This document shows positions 17,310-28,244 of a stretch of DNA of 64,000 bases, piece by piece. A program made the translations under genes and the position numbers. The notes beneath the pieces are model-generated. The model ran no database searches, was not told where the DNA came from, and saw only the letters and a program-made list of their open reading frames with translations. The stretch is from Lysobacteraceae bacterium NML91-0213. Its GTDB lineage: Bacteria; Pseudomonadota; Gammaproteobacteria; Xanthomonadales; Xanthomonadaceae. The number at the start of each line of letters is the position of its first letter. Position 1 is the first letter of the stretch. The DNA is taken from contig NWQL01000001.1 in NCBI GenBank assembly GCA_002798175.1, forward strand, positions 855,651-919,650. Reading direction: 5' to 3'.

Positions 17310-17969
17310 TCAGGGCGCCCGTGCGCGGCGTACCAGGGTCGCCGCCTGCGCGGCGGTGTCGCGCACGCGACGCCAGTCGCCTGCGTCGATCCATGGCCTG
17401 GCCACCATCCATGAGCCGCCGATGCACACCACGTTGGGCTGGGCGAGGAATTCGGCCGCATTCGCCTCGGTGATGCCGCCGGTCGGGCACACCAGCAGGT
17501 CCGCCAGCGGGCCGGCCAGCCCCTTCAGCATCGCCAGCCCGCCCACGGCGCTGGCCGGGAACAGCTTGCAGACCCGGAAGCCATGCGCCATCAGCGCCAT
17601 GAATTCCGTCGGCGTGGCCCCGCCGGGGACCACCGGCAGGGGTGCTGCCGCCAGTGCCTCTGCCAGGGCGGGCGGCGTTCCCGGGGTGACCAGGAAGTCC
17701 GCGCCGGCATCGCGCGCCTGGCCGATATGCGCCGGCGTGGTGATGGTGCCGGCGCCGATGACGATGCCGGGCAGCTCGCGCTTGAGCGCGGCCAGCGCAT
17801 CGAGCGCGCAGGGCGTGCGCAACGTGAGTTCGAGCGTGCGCAGGCCGCCCTCCAGCAGTGCCCCGGCGATGCGGCGCGCCTGCTCCACGCTGTCGACGGT
17901 GATGACGGGAAGCAGGCCGGCCTCGCGCAGAAGGCGTTCGGCGGTGTCCTGGTGCTGCACGATCGACAT
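17310..17969 (-). CDS. eda: 2-keto-3-deoxy-6-phosphogluconate aldolase
   Basis: This class I aldolase cleaves KDPG to pyruvate and glyceraldehyde-3-phosphate, the last step of the Entner-Doudoroff pathway. The protein has 219 residues. TLELTLRTP carries the catalytic Glu47, and FRVCKLFPAS carries the Schiff-base Lys135, equivalent to Glu45 and Lys133 of E. coli Eda. GGATPTEFM and CPTGGITEAN form the phosphate site. It is the last gene of the minus-strand zwf-glk-pgl-edd-eda set, 27 bases after edd. Its 3' end faces the membrane-protein gene ending at 17285. Confidence 0.97.
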   Translation of the reverse strand: MSIVQHQDTAERLLREAGLLPVITVDSVEQARRIAGALLEGGLRTLELTLRTPCALDALAALKRELPGIVIGAGTITTPAHIGQARDAGADFLVTPGTPPALAEALAAAPLPVVPGGATPTEFMALMAHGFRVCKLFPASAVGGLAMLKGLAGPLADLLVCPTGGITEANAAEFLAQPNVVCIGGSWMVARPWIDAGDWRRVRDTAAQAATLVRRARAP

Positions 17970-17996
17970 CGGGTGCGGTCCTGTGCTGGAGGGACG

Positions 17997-19913
<1,917 letters not shown>

Positions 19914-19986
19914 TGCGGGTCACCAACGGTCGTGCGCGGTCGCCCGCGCGCGGGTTCGGAAGGCATGCATGGCCGATGCGCGTACC

Positions 19987-20727
19987 TCACGGACACCAGT
20001 GCACGTGCAGTGGCGCGCCCGGCGTGGTGAAGGCGATGCGGGCCGGGTATTCGAACGGGTCATCACCGGCAAGCACGCGATCGAGCAGCTCGCGTTTGCG
20101 CGGCCCGCGGATCAGCAGGATGCGCGTGTGCGCGGGCGCGAGGCCGGCCGGCGTCAGGCTGATCCGGGTCGGCCACGGGCCGGCGCCGGGGCAGCCGCTG
20201 GCATCCACCGCGACATAGGGCTGGGGCGACGCCAGCGCGGCGCCGAGCTCGCGCATGCCGGGAAACAGCGACGCGGTATGCCCGTCCTCGCCCATGCCCA
20301 GCACCACCACGTCGGCGGGACTGCGCGCATGCATGTTGGCCGTGGCCACCGCCTCGGCCAGCGGACGGCCGGCGCGGGTGAGCGTCTCGAAACGGGCGCT
20401 CGCGGCATTGCGCTGCAGCAGTGTCTGTCGCACCAGGCGGGCATTGCTGTCGGGGTCGTCCGGCATCAGCCAGCGTTCGTCGACCAGCGCGACGTCGACC
20501 AGCGACCACTCCAGCGGCGCTTTCGCCAGCGCGGTGTAGACCGGCTCCGGCGTGCTGCCGCCCGACAGCAGCAGGCGCGCGCGTGGCTTCTGCTCCAGCG
20601 TGCGGACCAGCGCCGCCGACAGCGTGACCGCCACGCCCCACACCCACTGGGTGACCGAGTCGTAGGTGTACAGGCGCACCGGGGCGTCGCCGGCGGTGAG
20701 CTCCGACGCGGGTGGCATCACCATCAT
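19987..20727 (-). CDS. pgl: 6-phosphogluconolactonase, DevB type
   Basis: This hydrolyses 6-phosphogluconolactone to 6-phosphogluconate. The 246-residue protein has the sugar-phosphate isomerase-like fold. ARLLLSGGSTPEPVYTALAK is the phosphate-binding loop, DVALVDERWLMPDDPDSNAR follows, and VVVLGMGEDGHTASLFPG contains the catalytic His. Its first ATG codon overlaps the glk stop (ATGA), which implies tight coupling. Either of the first two Met codons (20727, 20724) could start translation. Confidence 0.96.
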   Translation of the reverse strand: MMVMPPASELTAGDAPVRLYTYDSVTQWVWGVAVTLSAALVRTLEQKPRARLLLSGGSTPEPVYTALAKAPLEWSLVDVALVDERWLMPDDPDSNARLVRQTLLQRNAASARFETLTRAGRPLAEAVATANMHARSPADVVVLGMGEDGHTASLFPGMRELGAALASPQPYVAVDASGCPGAGPWPTRISLTPAGLAPAHTRILLIRGPRKRELLDRVLAGDDPFEYPARIAFTTPGAPLHVHWCP

Positions 20728-21725
20728 GGCGCGCTGTTCCCGTAGTGCTGGCGCGCCAGTGCCGCCGCGCCCAGCAGGCCGGCCTGCGGATGCATCACCG
20801 CCATCGACGGCACCTGCGCCATGTTGGAGGCGAACCGCCCCTTGTGTTCGAAGCGCTGGCGGAACCCGGAATGGCGCAGTGCGTCGAGCATGCGCGGCAC
20901 CAGCCCGCCGGTGAGGAACACGCCGTCCCAGGCGCCGAGGGTGAGGACCACGTCGCCGGCGATGGCGCCGAACACCGCGCAGAAGATGTCGACTGCACGG
21001 GTGGCGCGGGGATCGCCCTGGGCGGCACGTGCGGTCACGTCGCGCGGCTGCACCGGGCCGGGGTCCTCGCCCGCGATCTCGGCCAGCGCGTGGTGGATGT
21101 TGACCAGGCCGGGCCCGCAGACCAGCCGTTCGTTGGAGACCCGGCCGAACTGCCGCGACAGCACGTCGAGGATGCGCAGTTCCTCCGGCGTGCCGGGCGG
21201 GAAGCTGACGTGCCCGCCCTCGGTCTCGAGCGGGTAGCAGCGCCCGTCGCGCACCAGCAGCCCGCCGACGCCCAGCCCGGTGCCCGGGCCGATCACCGCA
21301 TAGGTCCGGTCCCGGTGCATGCCCGGTGGATCGGGCTGCCAGGTGGTGCCGCCAACGGTTTCGACGTCACCGGGGCCGAGCAGGGTGATCGCCATCGACT
21401 GCGCGGCGAAATCATTGGCGAGCAGGGCGTCGTCCAGCCCCAGCCGGCTGCACAGCCGTGGCCGCGAGATCACCCAGGGATGGTTGGTGATGCGCGCGTG
21501 GTCGCCGTCGACACGGCCGGCGACCGCGAACACGCCGTGGGCGACGGACACCCCGGCCTGGTCGAGGTAGTGCTGTGCTGCATCGGCCAGCGACGGGAAC
21601 TCGACCACCGGGTAGCGCTGCACGGTCTGCGCGACGAGCGGCATCGGCGCGTCGGGCTGCGCCAGGGCGAAGCGTGCGTTGGTGCCGCCGATGTCGGCGA
21701 GCAGGACCGGGCGGATATCGCTCAT
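20724..21725 (-). CDS. glk: Glucokinase
   Basis: This Glk-family kinase phosphorylates free glucose released inside the cell, linking glucan breakdown to the ED pathway. From the ATG at 21725 the protein reads MSDIRPVLLADIGGTNARFA and has 333 residues. The DIGGTNARFA phosphate loop, GPGTGLGVGGL and LTGGLVPRMLDALRHS are the ROK/hexokinase-fold signatures. The frame continues upstream to 21866, but that part overlaps zwf and is not conserved-looking. The start overlaps the zwf stop by four bases, and the stop overlaps the pgl start by four bases. Confidence 0.96.
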   Translation of the reverse strand: MSDIRPVLLADIGGTNARFALAQPDAPMPLVAQTVQRYPVVEFPSLADAAQHYLDQAGVSVAHGVFAVAGRVDGDHARITNHPWVISRPRLCSRLGLDDALLANDFAAQSMAITLLGPGDVETVGGTTWQPDPPGMHRDRTYAVIGPGTGLGVGGLLVRDGRCYPLETEGGHVSFPPGTPEELRILDVLSRQFGRVSNERLVCGPGLVNIHHALAEIAGEDPGPVQPRDVTARAAQGDPRATRAVDIFCAVFGAIAGDVVLTLGAWDGVFLTGGLVPRMLDALRHSGFRQRFEHKGRFASNMAQVPSMAVMHPQAGLLGAAALARQHYGNSAP

Positions 21726-23146
21726 GGCCGTCGCTTCCCGCTGCCGCCGGTCATCGTGGGCAGGAACGGCGCGGCCGAGGCCGGGCCCCAGGAGCCCGCC
21801 GGATAGTCCTCGACCCGCGTGCCGGCCTCCTGCCACGCGGCACTGACGCTGTCGATCCATGCCCATGCGGCTTCGACCTCGTCGTCGCGCACGAACAGCG
21901 TCTGGTCACCCTTGAGGGCATCGACCAGGAGGCGCTCGTAGGCGATACGCCGCTTCGGCGCGGGCGACATTTCCAGGTCCAGGGTCAGCGGTTGCAGTTC
22001 GGTCGCACCCCATTCCGGCGCGGCGAGGCTGCCCATCAGCGTGAGGTCGATCGCCTCCTCCGGCTGCAGGCACACATGCAGGCGGTTGGGCCGGGCACGT
22101 TCGCGCGAGGGGCGCTCGTACAGCCAGTGCGAGACCGGCCGGAACGAGACCACGATCTCGGTGGCACGCGACGGCATGCGCTTGCCGGTGACCAGGCGGA
22201 ACGGCACGCCGGCCCAGCGCCAGTTGTCGATATAGGCGCGCAGCGCGACAAAGGTCTCGACCTCGCGCTCGTGGCGGAAGCCGCGTGCCGCATGGCCCTC
22301 GACCACGCCATCGCCGTAGCGGCCGCGCACGCTGTCGCGCGCGGCATCGTCGGCGGTCATCGGCCGCAACGCGCGCAGCACCTTGCGCTTCTCGTCGCGC
22401 ACGCTGTCGGCATCCAGCGAGGCCGGCGGCTCCATCGCGATCAATGCCAGCAGCTGCAGCATGTGGTTCTGCACCATGTCGCGCAGCGCGCCGTAATCGG
22501 CGTAGTACCCCTCGCGACCATCGACGCCGGCCGTCTCGGCGACCACGATGTCGACCGATTCGATCCAGCGCCGCTCCCACACCGCTTCCAGCAGCGTATT
22601 GCCGAAGCGCAGCGCCAGCAGGTTCTGCACCGGCGCCTTGCCGAGGTAATGGTCGATGCGGAAGATCCGCGACTCGTCGAGGCTTTCGCGCAGCGTCGCG
22701 TTGATCTCGCGCGCCGAGGCGAGGTCGTGGCCGAGTGGCTTTTCCAGCACCAGCCGCGACGGATCCTCGAGCAGCCCGGCCGCCTTCAGGCCGCGGCAGG
22801 CGGGTGCGAACAGGTTCGGCGGGGTGGAGAGATAGCTCACCGCCGGGCGGTCGCCGTACTGCGCCAGTTCGCGGGCGATCGCATCCGCGTCCTGCAGGTC
22901 GAGCGCGTGGTAGCGGGTGCGGCCGAGCAGGTCGGCGAGCGCGGCGTCGTTGCGGTCGTCGCCCTCGTCGATGCGCCCGCGCAACCAGTTGCGGAAGCCG
23001 TCATCGTCATGGGGCGTACGGCCCACGGCCACCACGCGGAAACCGTCGGGCAGCAGCCGGTCGCGCAGCAGATGGACGAGCGAGGGGAACAGGTAGCGGG
23101 AGGCGAGGTCGCCGGTGGCACCGAACAGCAACAGGGTGTCGTGCAT
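21722..23146 (-). CDS. zwf: Glucose-6-phosphate 1-dehydrogenase
   Basis: This NAD(P)-dependent enzyme oxidises glucose-6-phosphate to the lactone, the entry step of ED and pentose phosphate metabolism. From the ATG at 23146 the protein reads MHDTLLLFGATGDLASRYLF and has 474 residues. GATGDLA is the dinucleotide-binding loop and RIDHYLGKAPVQNLLALRFG is the active-site signature. It is the first gene of zwf-glk-pgl-edd-eda. Its upstream region, shared with the divergent ATPase gene, holds a LacI-type operator at 23323-23338. Confidence 0.97.
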   Translation of the reverse strand: MHDTLLLFGATGDLASRYLFPSLVHLLRDRLLPDGFRVVAVGRTPHDDDGFRNWLRGRIDEGDDRNDAALADLLGRTRYHALDLQDADAIARELAQYGDRPAVSYLSTPPNLFAPACRGLKAAGLLEDPSRLVLEKPLGHDLASAREINATLRESLDESRIFRIDHYLGKAPVQNLLALRFGNTLLEAVWERRWIESVDIVVAETAGVDGREGYYADYGALRDMVQNHMLQLLALIAMEPPASLDADSVRDEKRKVLRALRPMTADDAARDSVRGRYGDGVVEGHAARGFRHEREVETFVALRAYIDNWRWAGVPFRLVTGKRMPSRATEIVVSFRPVSHWLYERPSRERARPNRLHVCLQPEEAIDLTLMGSLAAPEWGATELQPLTLDLEMSPAPKRRIAYERLLVDALKGDQTLFVRDDEVEAAWAWIDSVSAAWQEAGTRVEDYPAGSWGPASAAPFLPTMTGGSGKRRP

Positions 23147-23322
23147 CGCAGCTCCGCAGAACGTCCGGTCGGCAGCGCATGCGCCGGTCCGCGACCGGTC
23201 GCTGCGCCGTGCATCGGCAGGACGATAACAGGTGGTTCCGACGGCCATGCGTTCCCCGCGCGGCCGGCATGGACGATCCACGGCCCGGTTGCCACCATGC
23301 CGGGTTCGGCCAGCTCCATCGT

Positions 23323-23338
23323 ATGTAAGCGATTACAT
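23323..23338. promoter_or_regulatory. LacI-type operator between zwf and the sugar ATPase gene
   Basis: ATGTAAGCGATTACAT matches the core TGTAAGCGATTACA (23324-23337), which fits TGNAANCGNTTNCA and has near dyad symmetry. It lies in the 298-bp divergent interval, 177 bases from the zwf start and 107 from the ATPase start, so one site could act on both. Promoter hexamers on either strand are not convincing by eye. Confidence 0.78.
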
Positions 23339-23444
23339 GCCAGAATGTCCAGCCGGTGCGGCGGGCACGTCGTGGAGCACGCCGTGCGCCACAATCGTGG
23401 ACGCCGCCGCAAGCGGACACATGCAGACAACTGATGGAGCGTGG

Positions 23445-24524
23445 ATGGCCAGGGTCGAGCTGGACGGGGTGCGCAAGGTCTATCCGAACGGGCATGTCGG
23501 CGTGGCCGGCGCGTCGTTTTCCATTGCCGATGGCGAACTGCTGGTGCTGGTCGGGCCCTCGGGGTGCGGCAAGTCGACCCTGCTGCGGATGATCGCGGGG
23601 CTGGAGTCGATCTCCGCCGGCACCCTGCGCATCGGCGAGCGCGTGGTCAACGACATCGCCCCGCGCGACCGCGACATCGCGATGGTGTTCCAGTCCTACG
23701 CGCTGTATCCGCACATGAGCGTCGCCGACAACCTCGCCTTCGGGCTGAAGCTGCGTGGCCATGACCGTGCCAGCGTGGACGCCCGCGTGCGCGAGGCGGC
23801 GAAGACCCTGGAGCTCGACGCGCTGCTGGACCGCAAGCCCGGCCAGCTGTCGGGCGGGCAGCGCCAGCGCGTGGCGCTGGGGCGCGCGCTGGTACGCAAC
23901 CCGCAGGTGTTCCTGCTCGACGAGCCGCTGTCCAACCTCGATGCCAAGCTGCGCATGTCGATGCGGGTCGAGATCGCGCGGCTGCACCGCCAGCTCGGCG
24001 CGACGATGGTCTACGTCACCCACGACCAGATCGAGGCGATGACGCTGGGCCAGCGCATCGTGGTGCTCGACCGCGGCGAGATCCAGCAGATCGACACGCC
24101 GATGGCGCTGTACGAGCGCCCGGCCAACCTGTTCGTGGCGACCTTCCTCGGCAGCCCGGCGATGAACGTGCTGCGCGGCAGGCTGGTCCGGGCCGGTGGC
24201 TGGGCGCTGGCGCTCGAAGACGGCAACAGGGTGCCGCTGGGCGACGCGTTGCCGGATGCCGCGATGGAAGGTCGCGACGTCGCGATCGGCATCCGTCCGG
24301 AACACCTGCAACGGGCGGACGGCGGCGGTTTCGCGCCGGTGGTCGAAGTGGTGGAGCCCGTGGGCAGCGATGTCTTCGTCAATCTGCGCCACGGCGCCGT
24401 GCCGCTGATCGCACGGCTGCCCCCGGGCGACCTGCCGGAACCCGGCAGTGTGCTGCCGTTGCGGCTGGCCACGCGCCACCTGCATCTGTTCGATGCGCAG
24501 TCCGGGACACGCCTCGCCGGTTGA
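23445..24524 (+). CDS. Sugar ABC transporter ATP-binding protein, MalK/UgpC type
   Basis: A 359-residue ATPase of the CUT1 importer class. It has Walker A GPSGCGKST, signature LSGGQRQRVALGRAL, Walker B VFLLDEPLSNLD and switch His in VYVTHDQIEAMTLGQRI. A C-terminal TOBE-like regulatory domain contains VAIGIRPEHLQ. The ATG at 23445 is chosen because MARVELDGVRKVYPNG is the usual N-terminus and GGAG at 23436-23439 precedes it; the upstream frame is Arg/Pro-rich. It is encoded more than 10 kb from the two permeases, which lack a neighbouring ATPase. The shared operator type makes it the probable energiser of that importer, though MalK-like proteins can serve several systems. Confidence 0.95.
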   Translation: MARVELDGVRKVYPNGHVGVAGASFSIADGELLVLVGPSGCGKSTLLRMIAGLESISAGTLRIGERVVNDIAPRDRDIAMVFQSYALYPHMSVADNLAFGLKLRGHDRASVDARVREAAKTLELDALLDRKPGQLSGGQRQRVALGRALVRNPQVFLLDEPLSNLDAKLRMSMRVEIARLHRQLGATMVYVTHDQIEAMTLGQRIVVLDRGEIQQIDTPMALYERPANLFVATFLGSPAMNVLRGRLVRAGGWALALEDGNRVPLGDALPDAAMEGRDVAIGIRPEHLQRADGGGFAPVVEVVEPVGSDVFVNLRHGAVPLIARLPPGDLPEPGSVLPLRLATRHLHLFDAQSGTRLAG

Positions 24525-24652
24525 CCGTGCGGGCTGCATGCATGCGCGGGCGGGATCGGCAACGGTCGCGGGTCCCGCCGGGGCAGGGCGGCAGTGGCGT
24601 GGGCGCCGGTGATCGCAACGCAGCGTGTCGGGAAGCGCCGGCGCGCGGCCGG

Positions 24653-24658
24653 TAGAAT
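24653..24658 (+). promoter_or_regulatory. Putative -10 element of the fumarase gene
   Basis: TAGAAT at 24653-24658 is a good -10 match, 31 bases before the preferred GTG start. It overlaps an in-frame ATG at 24657, which argues against that ATG as the start. No -35 is evident. Confidence 0.4.
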
Positions 24659-24689
24659 GGGCGGGTTTTCCGCCAGCCGACCGCCCGCC

Positions 24690-26243
24690 GTGACCCACAA
24701 TCCCCCCGCGATTGCTTCCGAGCCCGTTTCGATCCGCCAGGACGACCTGATCCAGTCCGTCGCCGACGCGCTGCAGTACATCAGCTACTACCACCCGGTC
24801 GATTACATCCGGAACCTCGCTGCCGCGTACGAGCGCGAGGAATCGCCCGCGGCCAAGGACGCGATGGCGCAGATCCTGATCAACTCGCGCATGTGCGCCG
24901 AGGGCCACCGGCCGATCTGCCAGGACACCGGCATCGTCACCGTGTTCCTCGAGATCGGCATGCAGGTGCGCTGGGACGACGCCACCATGGGCGTGGAGGA
25001 CATGGTCAACGAGGGCGTGCGCCGCGCCTACGCGCATCCGGACAACAAGCTGCGCGCCTCGGTGCTGGCCGATCCGGCCGGCAAGCGCATCAACACCCGC
25101 GACAACACCCCGGCCGTGGTCAACGTGAAGATCGTGCCGGGCAACCGCGTCGACGTGATCGTCGCCGCCAAGGGCGGCGGCTCGGAGGCCAAGACCAAGT
25201 TCGCGATGCTCAACCCGTCGGATTCGGTGGTCGACTGGGTGCTGAAGACGGTGCCGACGATGGGCGCCGGCTGGTGCCCGCCGGGCATGCTCGGCATCGG
25301 CATCGGCGGCACCGCGGAGAAGGCGATGCTTTTGGCCAAGGAATCGCTGATGGAGCCGATCGACATCGTCGACCTCAAGGCGCGCGGGCCGTCCAACCGG
25401 CTCGAGGAAATGCGCCTGGAGCTGTACGAAAAGGTCAACGCGCTGGGTATTGGCGCGCAGGGCCTGGGCGGGCTGACCACCGTGCTCGACATCAAGATCA
25501 GGGATTACCCGACCCACGCCGCCAACCTGCCGGTGGCGATGATCCCGAACTGCGCGGCCACCCGCCATGCGCATTTCACCCTCGATGGCTCCGGCCCGGT
25601 GATGCTCGATCCGCCGTCGCTGGAGGACTGGCCGAAGCTCACCTACAACCCGGCCAATGCGCGCCGGGTGGATCTCGACACCATCACCCGCGACGAAGTG
25701 GCGACGTTCAGGCCCGGCGAGGTGCTGCTGCTCAACGGCAAGCTGCTGACCGGCCGCGACGCCGCGCACAAGCGCATGGTCGACATGTTGAACCGCGGCG
25801 AGACGCTGCCGGTCGACTTCACCAACCGCTTCATCTACTACGTCGGCCCGGTCGACGCGGTGCGCGACGAGGCGGTGGGCCCCGCCGGTCCGACCACCGC
25901 CACGCGCATGGACAAGTTCACCCGGCAGATGCTCGAGCAGACCGGCCTGGTCGGCATGGTCGGCAAGGCCGAACGCGGCCCGGCGGCGATCGAGGCGATC
26001 CGCGACAACAGGGCGGTGTACCTGATGGCGGTCGGCGGCTCCGCCTACCTGGTGTCGAAGGCGATCAAGGCCAGCCGCGTGGTCGCGTTCGAGGACCTCG
26101 GCATGGAAGCGATCTACGAGTTCGAGGTGCGCGACATGCCGGTGACCGTCGCGGTGGATTCCACCGGCGAATCCGTGCACGAGACCGGCCCGCGCCGCTG
26201 GAAGTCGAAGATCGCCGGCATCCCGGTGGTGGAGATCGCCTGA
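24690..26243 (+). CDS. Class I fumarate hydratase (iron-sulfur)
   Basis: This catalyses fumarate to malate in the TCA cycle using an oxygen-labile [4Fe-4S] cluster. The protein has 517 residues from the GTG at 24690. The alpha domain has MCAEGHRPICQDTGIVTVFL and GGGSEAKTKFAML. AMIPNCAATRHAHF carries another cluster-type Cys. The beta domain has GEVLLLNGKLLTGRDAAHKR and ends ESVHETGPRRWKSKIAGIPV. The start is uncertain: ATG 24657 is in frame but overlaps a likely -10. It is not part of the sugar regulon by any visible operator, and it converges with the ABC exporter gene. Confidence 0.93.
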   Translation: MTHNPPAIASEPVSIRQDDLIQSVADALQYISYYHPVDYIRNLAAAYEREESPAAKDAMAQILINSRMCAEGHRPICQDTGIVTVFLEIGMQVRWDDATMGVEDMVNEGVRRAYAHPDNKLRASVLADPAGKRINTRDNTPAVVNVKIVPGNRVDVIVAAKGGGSEAKTKFAMLNPSDSVVDWVLKTVPTMGAGWCPPGMLGIGIGGTAEKAMLLAKESLMEPIDIVDLKARGPSNRLEEMRLELYEKVNALGIGAQGLGGLTTVLDIKIRDYPTHAANLPVAMIPNCAATRHAHFTLDGSGPVMLDPPSLEDWPKLTYNPANARRVDLDTITRDEVATFRPGEVLLLNGKLLTGRDAAHKRMVDMLNRGETLPVDFTNRFIYYVGPVDAVRDEAVGPAGPTTATRMDKFTRQMLEQTGLVGMVGKAERGPAAIEAIRDNRAVYLMAVGGSAYLVSKAIKASRVVAFEDLGMEAIYEFEVRDMPVTVAVDSTGESVHETGPRRWKSKIAGIPVVEIA

Positions 26244-26374
26244 GGCGTCCGTCACCCGGGCCCGGCGCGTGCCGCTGCCGGGCCGGGACCGTCCACGCCG
26301 GGCTGCCGATGCGCTGCGCGTAACCGGCACAGCTGACCGGGCCGCATGCAGCCCGCGCCCGGTGTCGCCGCGGC

Positions 26375-28153
26375 TCAGTGCAGGAACTGCAGCCGCGCCA
26401 GTTCCGCGTACAGGCCGTTCTGCGCCAGCAATTCGGCGTGGGTGCCTTCGGCGACGATGCGGCCCTGGTCCATCACCACGATGCGGTCGGCCTTGAGCAC
26501 GGTGGCCAGGCGGTGGGCGATCACCAGCGTGGTGCGCCCTGCCATCAGGTGCTCGAGTGCGTGCTGCACGGCGCGTTCGCTCTGCGCATCCAGCGCCGAA
26601 GTGGCCTCGTCGAGCAGCAGCACCGGCGCATCGCGCAGCAGCGCACGGGCGATGACCACGCGCTGCTGCTGGCCGCCGGACAGCCGCGCGCCGCGTTCGC
26701 CCAGCTGCTCGTCGTAGCCGGCGGGCAGGGCGCGGATGAACTCGTCGGCCTCCGCCGAGCGCGCGGCCGCCTCGACCTCGCTATCGGTGGCTTCCAGCCG
26801 GCCGTAACGGATGTTGTCGCGCGCCGAGGCGGCGAAGATCGTCGGCTGCTGCGGCACCAGCGCGATCTGGCCGCGCAGGGCGACCGGGTCCACCTCGCGC
26901 AGGTCCAGCCCGTCGAGCTTCAGCGCGCCGCGCTGCGGATCGTGGAAGCGCAGCAGCAGCGCGAACACGGTGCTCTTGCCGGCGCCCGACGGCCCGACCA
27001 GCGCCACCGTTTCGCCGGGCTCCACGCGCAGGCTGAAGTCCTCCAGTGCCGGCGCGTCGTCGCGGCCGGGGTAATGGAAGGTCACGGCGTCGATGTCGAT
27101 CGCGCCACTTACCCGTGCCGGCAGTGCCTGCGGGGTGGCCGGTGCGAGCAGGGTGGGCTGTTCCACCAGCAGGTCGTTGATCCGGCCCATGCCGCCGGCC
27201 GCGCGCTGCAGTTCGTTCCAGACTTCCGCCAGCGCGCCGACGGAGCCGCCGCCCATCAGCGCGTACAGCACGAACTGCCCGAGCGTGCCGGGGCTCAGGC
27301 GCCCGGCGGCAACGTCGTGCGCGCCCGACCACAGCACCACGGTGATCGCGCCGAAGATCGCGGTGATCGCCACCGCCGTCACCACCGCCTGGGTGCCGAT
27401 GCGCCGGCGCGCGGTGGCCACGGACAGGGCGACCGCCTCGGTGAAACGGCCGCGCTCGAAGGATTCGCGCGCATGCGCCTGCACGGTGCGGATCGCCCCC
27501 AGCGTCTCGGCGGCGAGCATGTTGGCGTCGGCCACGCGGTCCTGCGCCTGCCGCGAGATCTTCTGCAGGCGGCGCCCGCCCAGCACGATCGGCAGCACGA
27601 ACAACGGGATGCCGACCAGCGTCCACGCCGCCAGCCGCGGGCTGGTGACCACCAGCATGGTCAGGCTGCCGATGACCATCACCACGCTGCGCAGCGCCAC
27701 CGACATGCCGGAACCGACCACGCCGCGCAGCAGCTCGGTATCGGCCGACAGCCGCGACACCAGCTCGCCACTGCGGCTGCGCTCGTAGAACGCCTGGTCC
27801 AGGTCCATCAGGTGCGCGTACAGGCGCGTGCGCAGGTCGGCGATGACGCGTTCACCGAGCAGCGAGACGAGATAGAAGCGCGCCGCGGTGGCGATCGCCA
27901 GCGCGAACGCGACCGCGAACAGCAGCGCGAAGGCCGCATCGATATCGCTGCCGCTGCCGAAGCCGTGGTCGATCATGTAGCGCACCGCCAGCGGCAGGCT
28001 CAGCGTTGCCGACGACGATGCGGCGAGCGCCAGCAACCAGGCCACCAGCAGGCCGCGCTGGCGCGCCAGGAACGGCCACAGCGTGCGCAGGATGCCCAGT
28101 GGCGCGCGCTCCTTGCGGGCACTGCTGGCGTCGTCGGAAGGAAGATCGGTCAT
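26375..28153 (-). CDS. ABC exporter, fused permease-ATPase (MsbA/ABCB-like)
   Basis: A 592-residue half-transporter. The six-helix exporter domain (about residues 25-320) has RLYAHLMDLDQAFYERSRSG and SGELVSRLSADTELLRGVVG, typical of lipid/multidrug exporters. The ATPase domain has Walker A GPSGAGKST, signature LSGGQQQRVVIARAL, Walker B VLLLDEATSALD and the H-loop VIAHRLATVLKADRI. It would act as a homodimer in the inner membrane. The substrate is unknown, and the lipid A flippase role is not implied because no lpxK is adjacent. It lies 91 bases downstream of the IMPACT-family gene on the same strand. Confidence 0.93.
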   Translation of the reverse strand: MTDLPSDDASSARKERAPLGILRTLWPFLARQRGLLVAWLLALAASSSATLSLPLAVRYMIDHGFGSGSDIDAAFALLFAVAFALAIATAARFYLVSLLGERVIADLRTRLYAHLMDLDQAFYERSRSGELVSRLSADTELLRGVVGSGMSVALRSVVMVIGSLTMLVVTSPRLAAWTLVGIPLFVLPIVLGGRRLQKISRQAQDRVADANMLAAETLGAIRTVQAHARESFERGRFTEAVALSVATARRRIGTQAVVTAVAITAIFGAITVVLWSGAHDVAAGRLSPGTLGQFVLYALMGGGSVGALAEVWNELQRAAGGMGRINDLLVEQPTLLAPATPQALPARVSGAIDIDAVTFHYPGRDDAPALEDFSLRVEPGETVALVGPSGAGKSTVFALLLRFHDPQRGALKLDGLDLREVDPVALRGQIALVPQQPTIFAASARDNIRYGRLEATDSEVEAAARSAEADEFIRALPAGYDEQLGERGARLSGGQQQRVVIARALLRDAPVLLLDEATSALDAQSERAVQHALEHLMAGRTTLVIAHRLATVLKADRIVVMDQGRIVAEGTHAELLAQNGLYAELARLQFLH

Positions 28154-28244
28154 CGAAACGGGGTGTCCGCGGTGCGTGCCGGGCAGTGTAAGCGGTGCGT
28201 GGTGCGGGTCCGTCGCACGGTCCGCCGACGTGTCGACCAGCCGG

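Noticed and set aside
26255-26290. Terminator between fumarase and the ABC exporter genes.
   Set aside because: GGCCCGGC/GCCGGGCC pairs across a 10-base loop but lacks a T-tract on either strand; termination there is possible but not supported.
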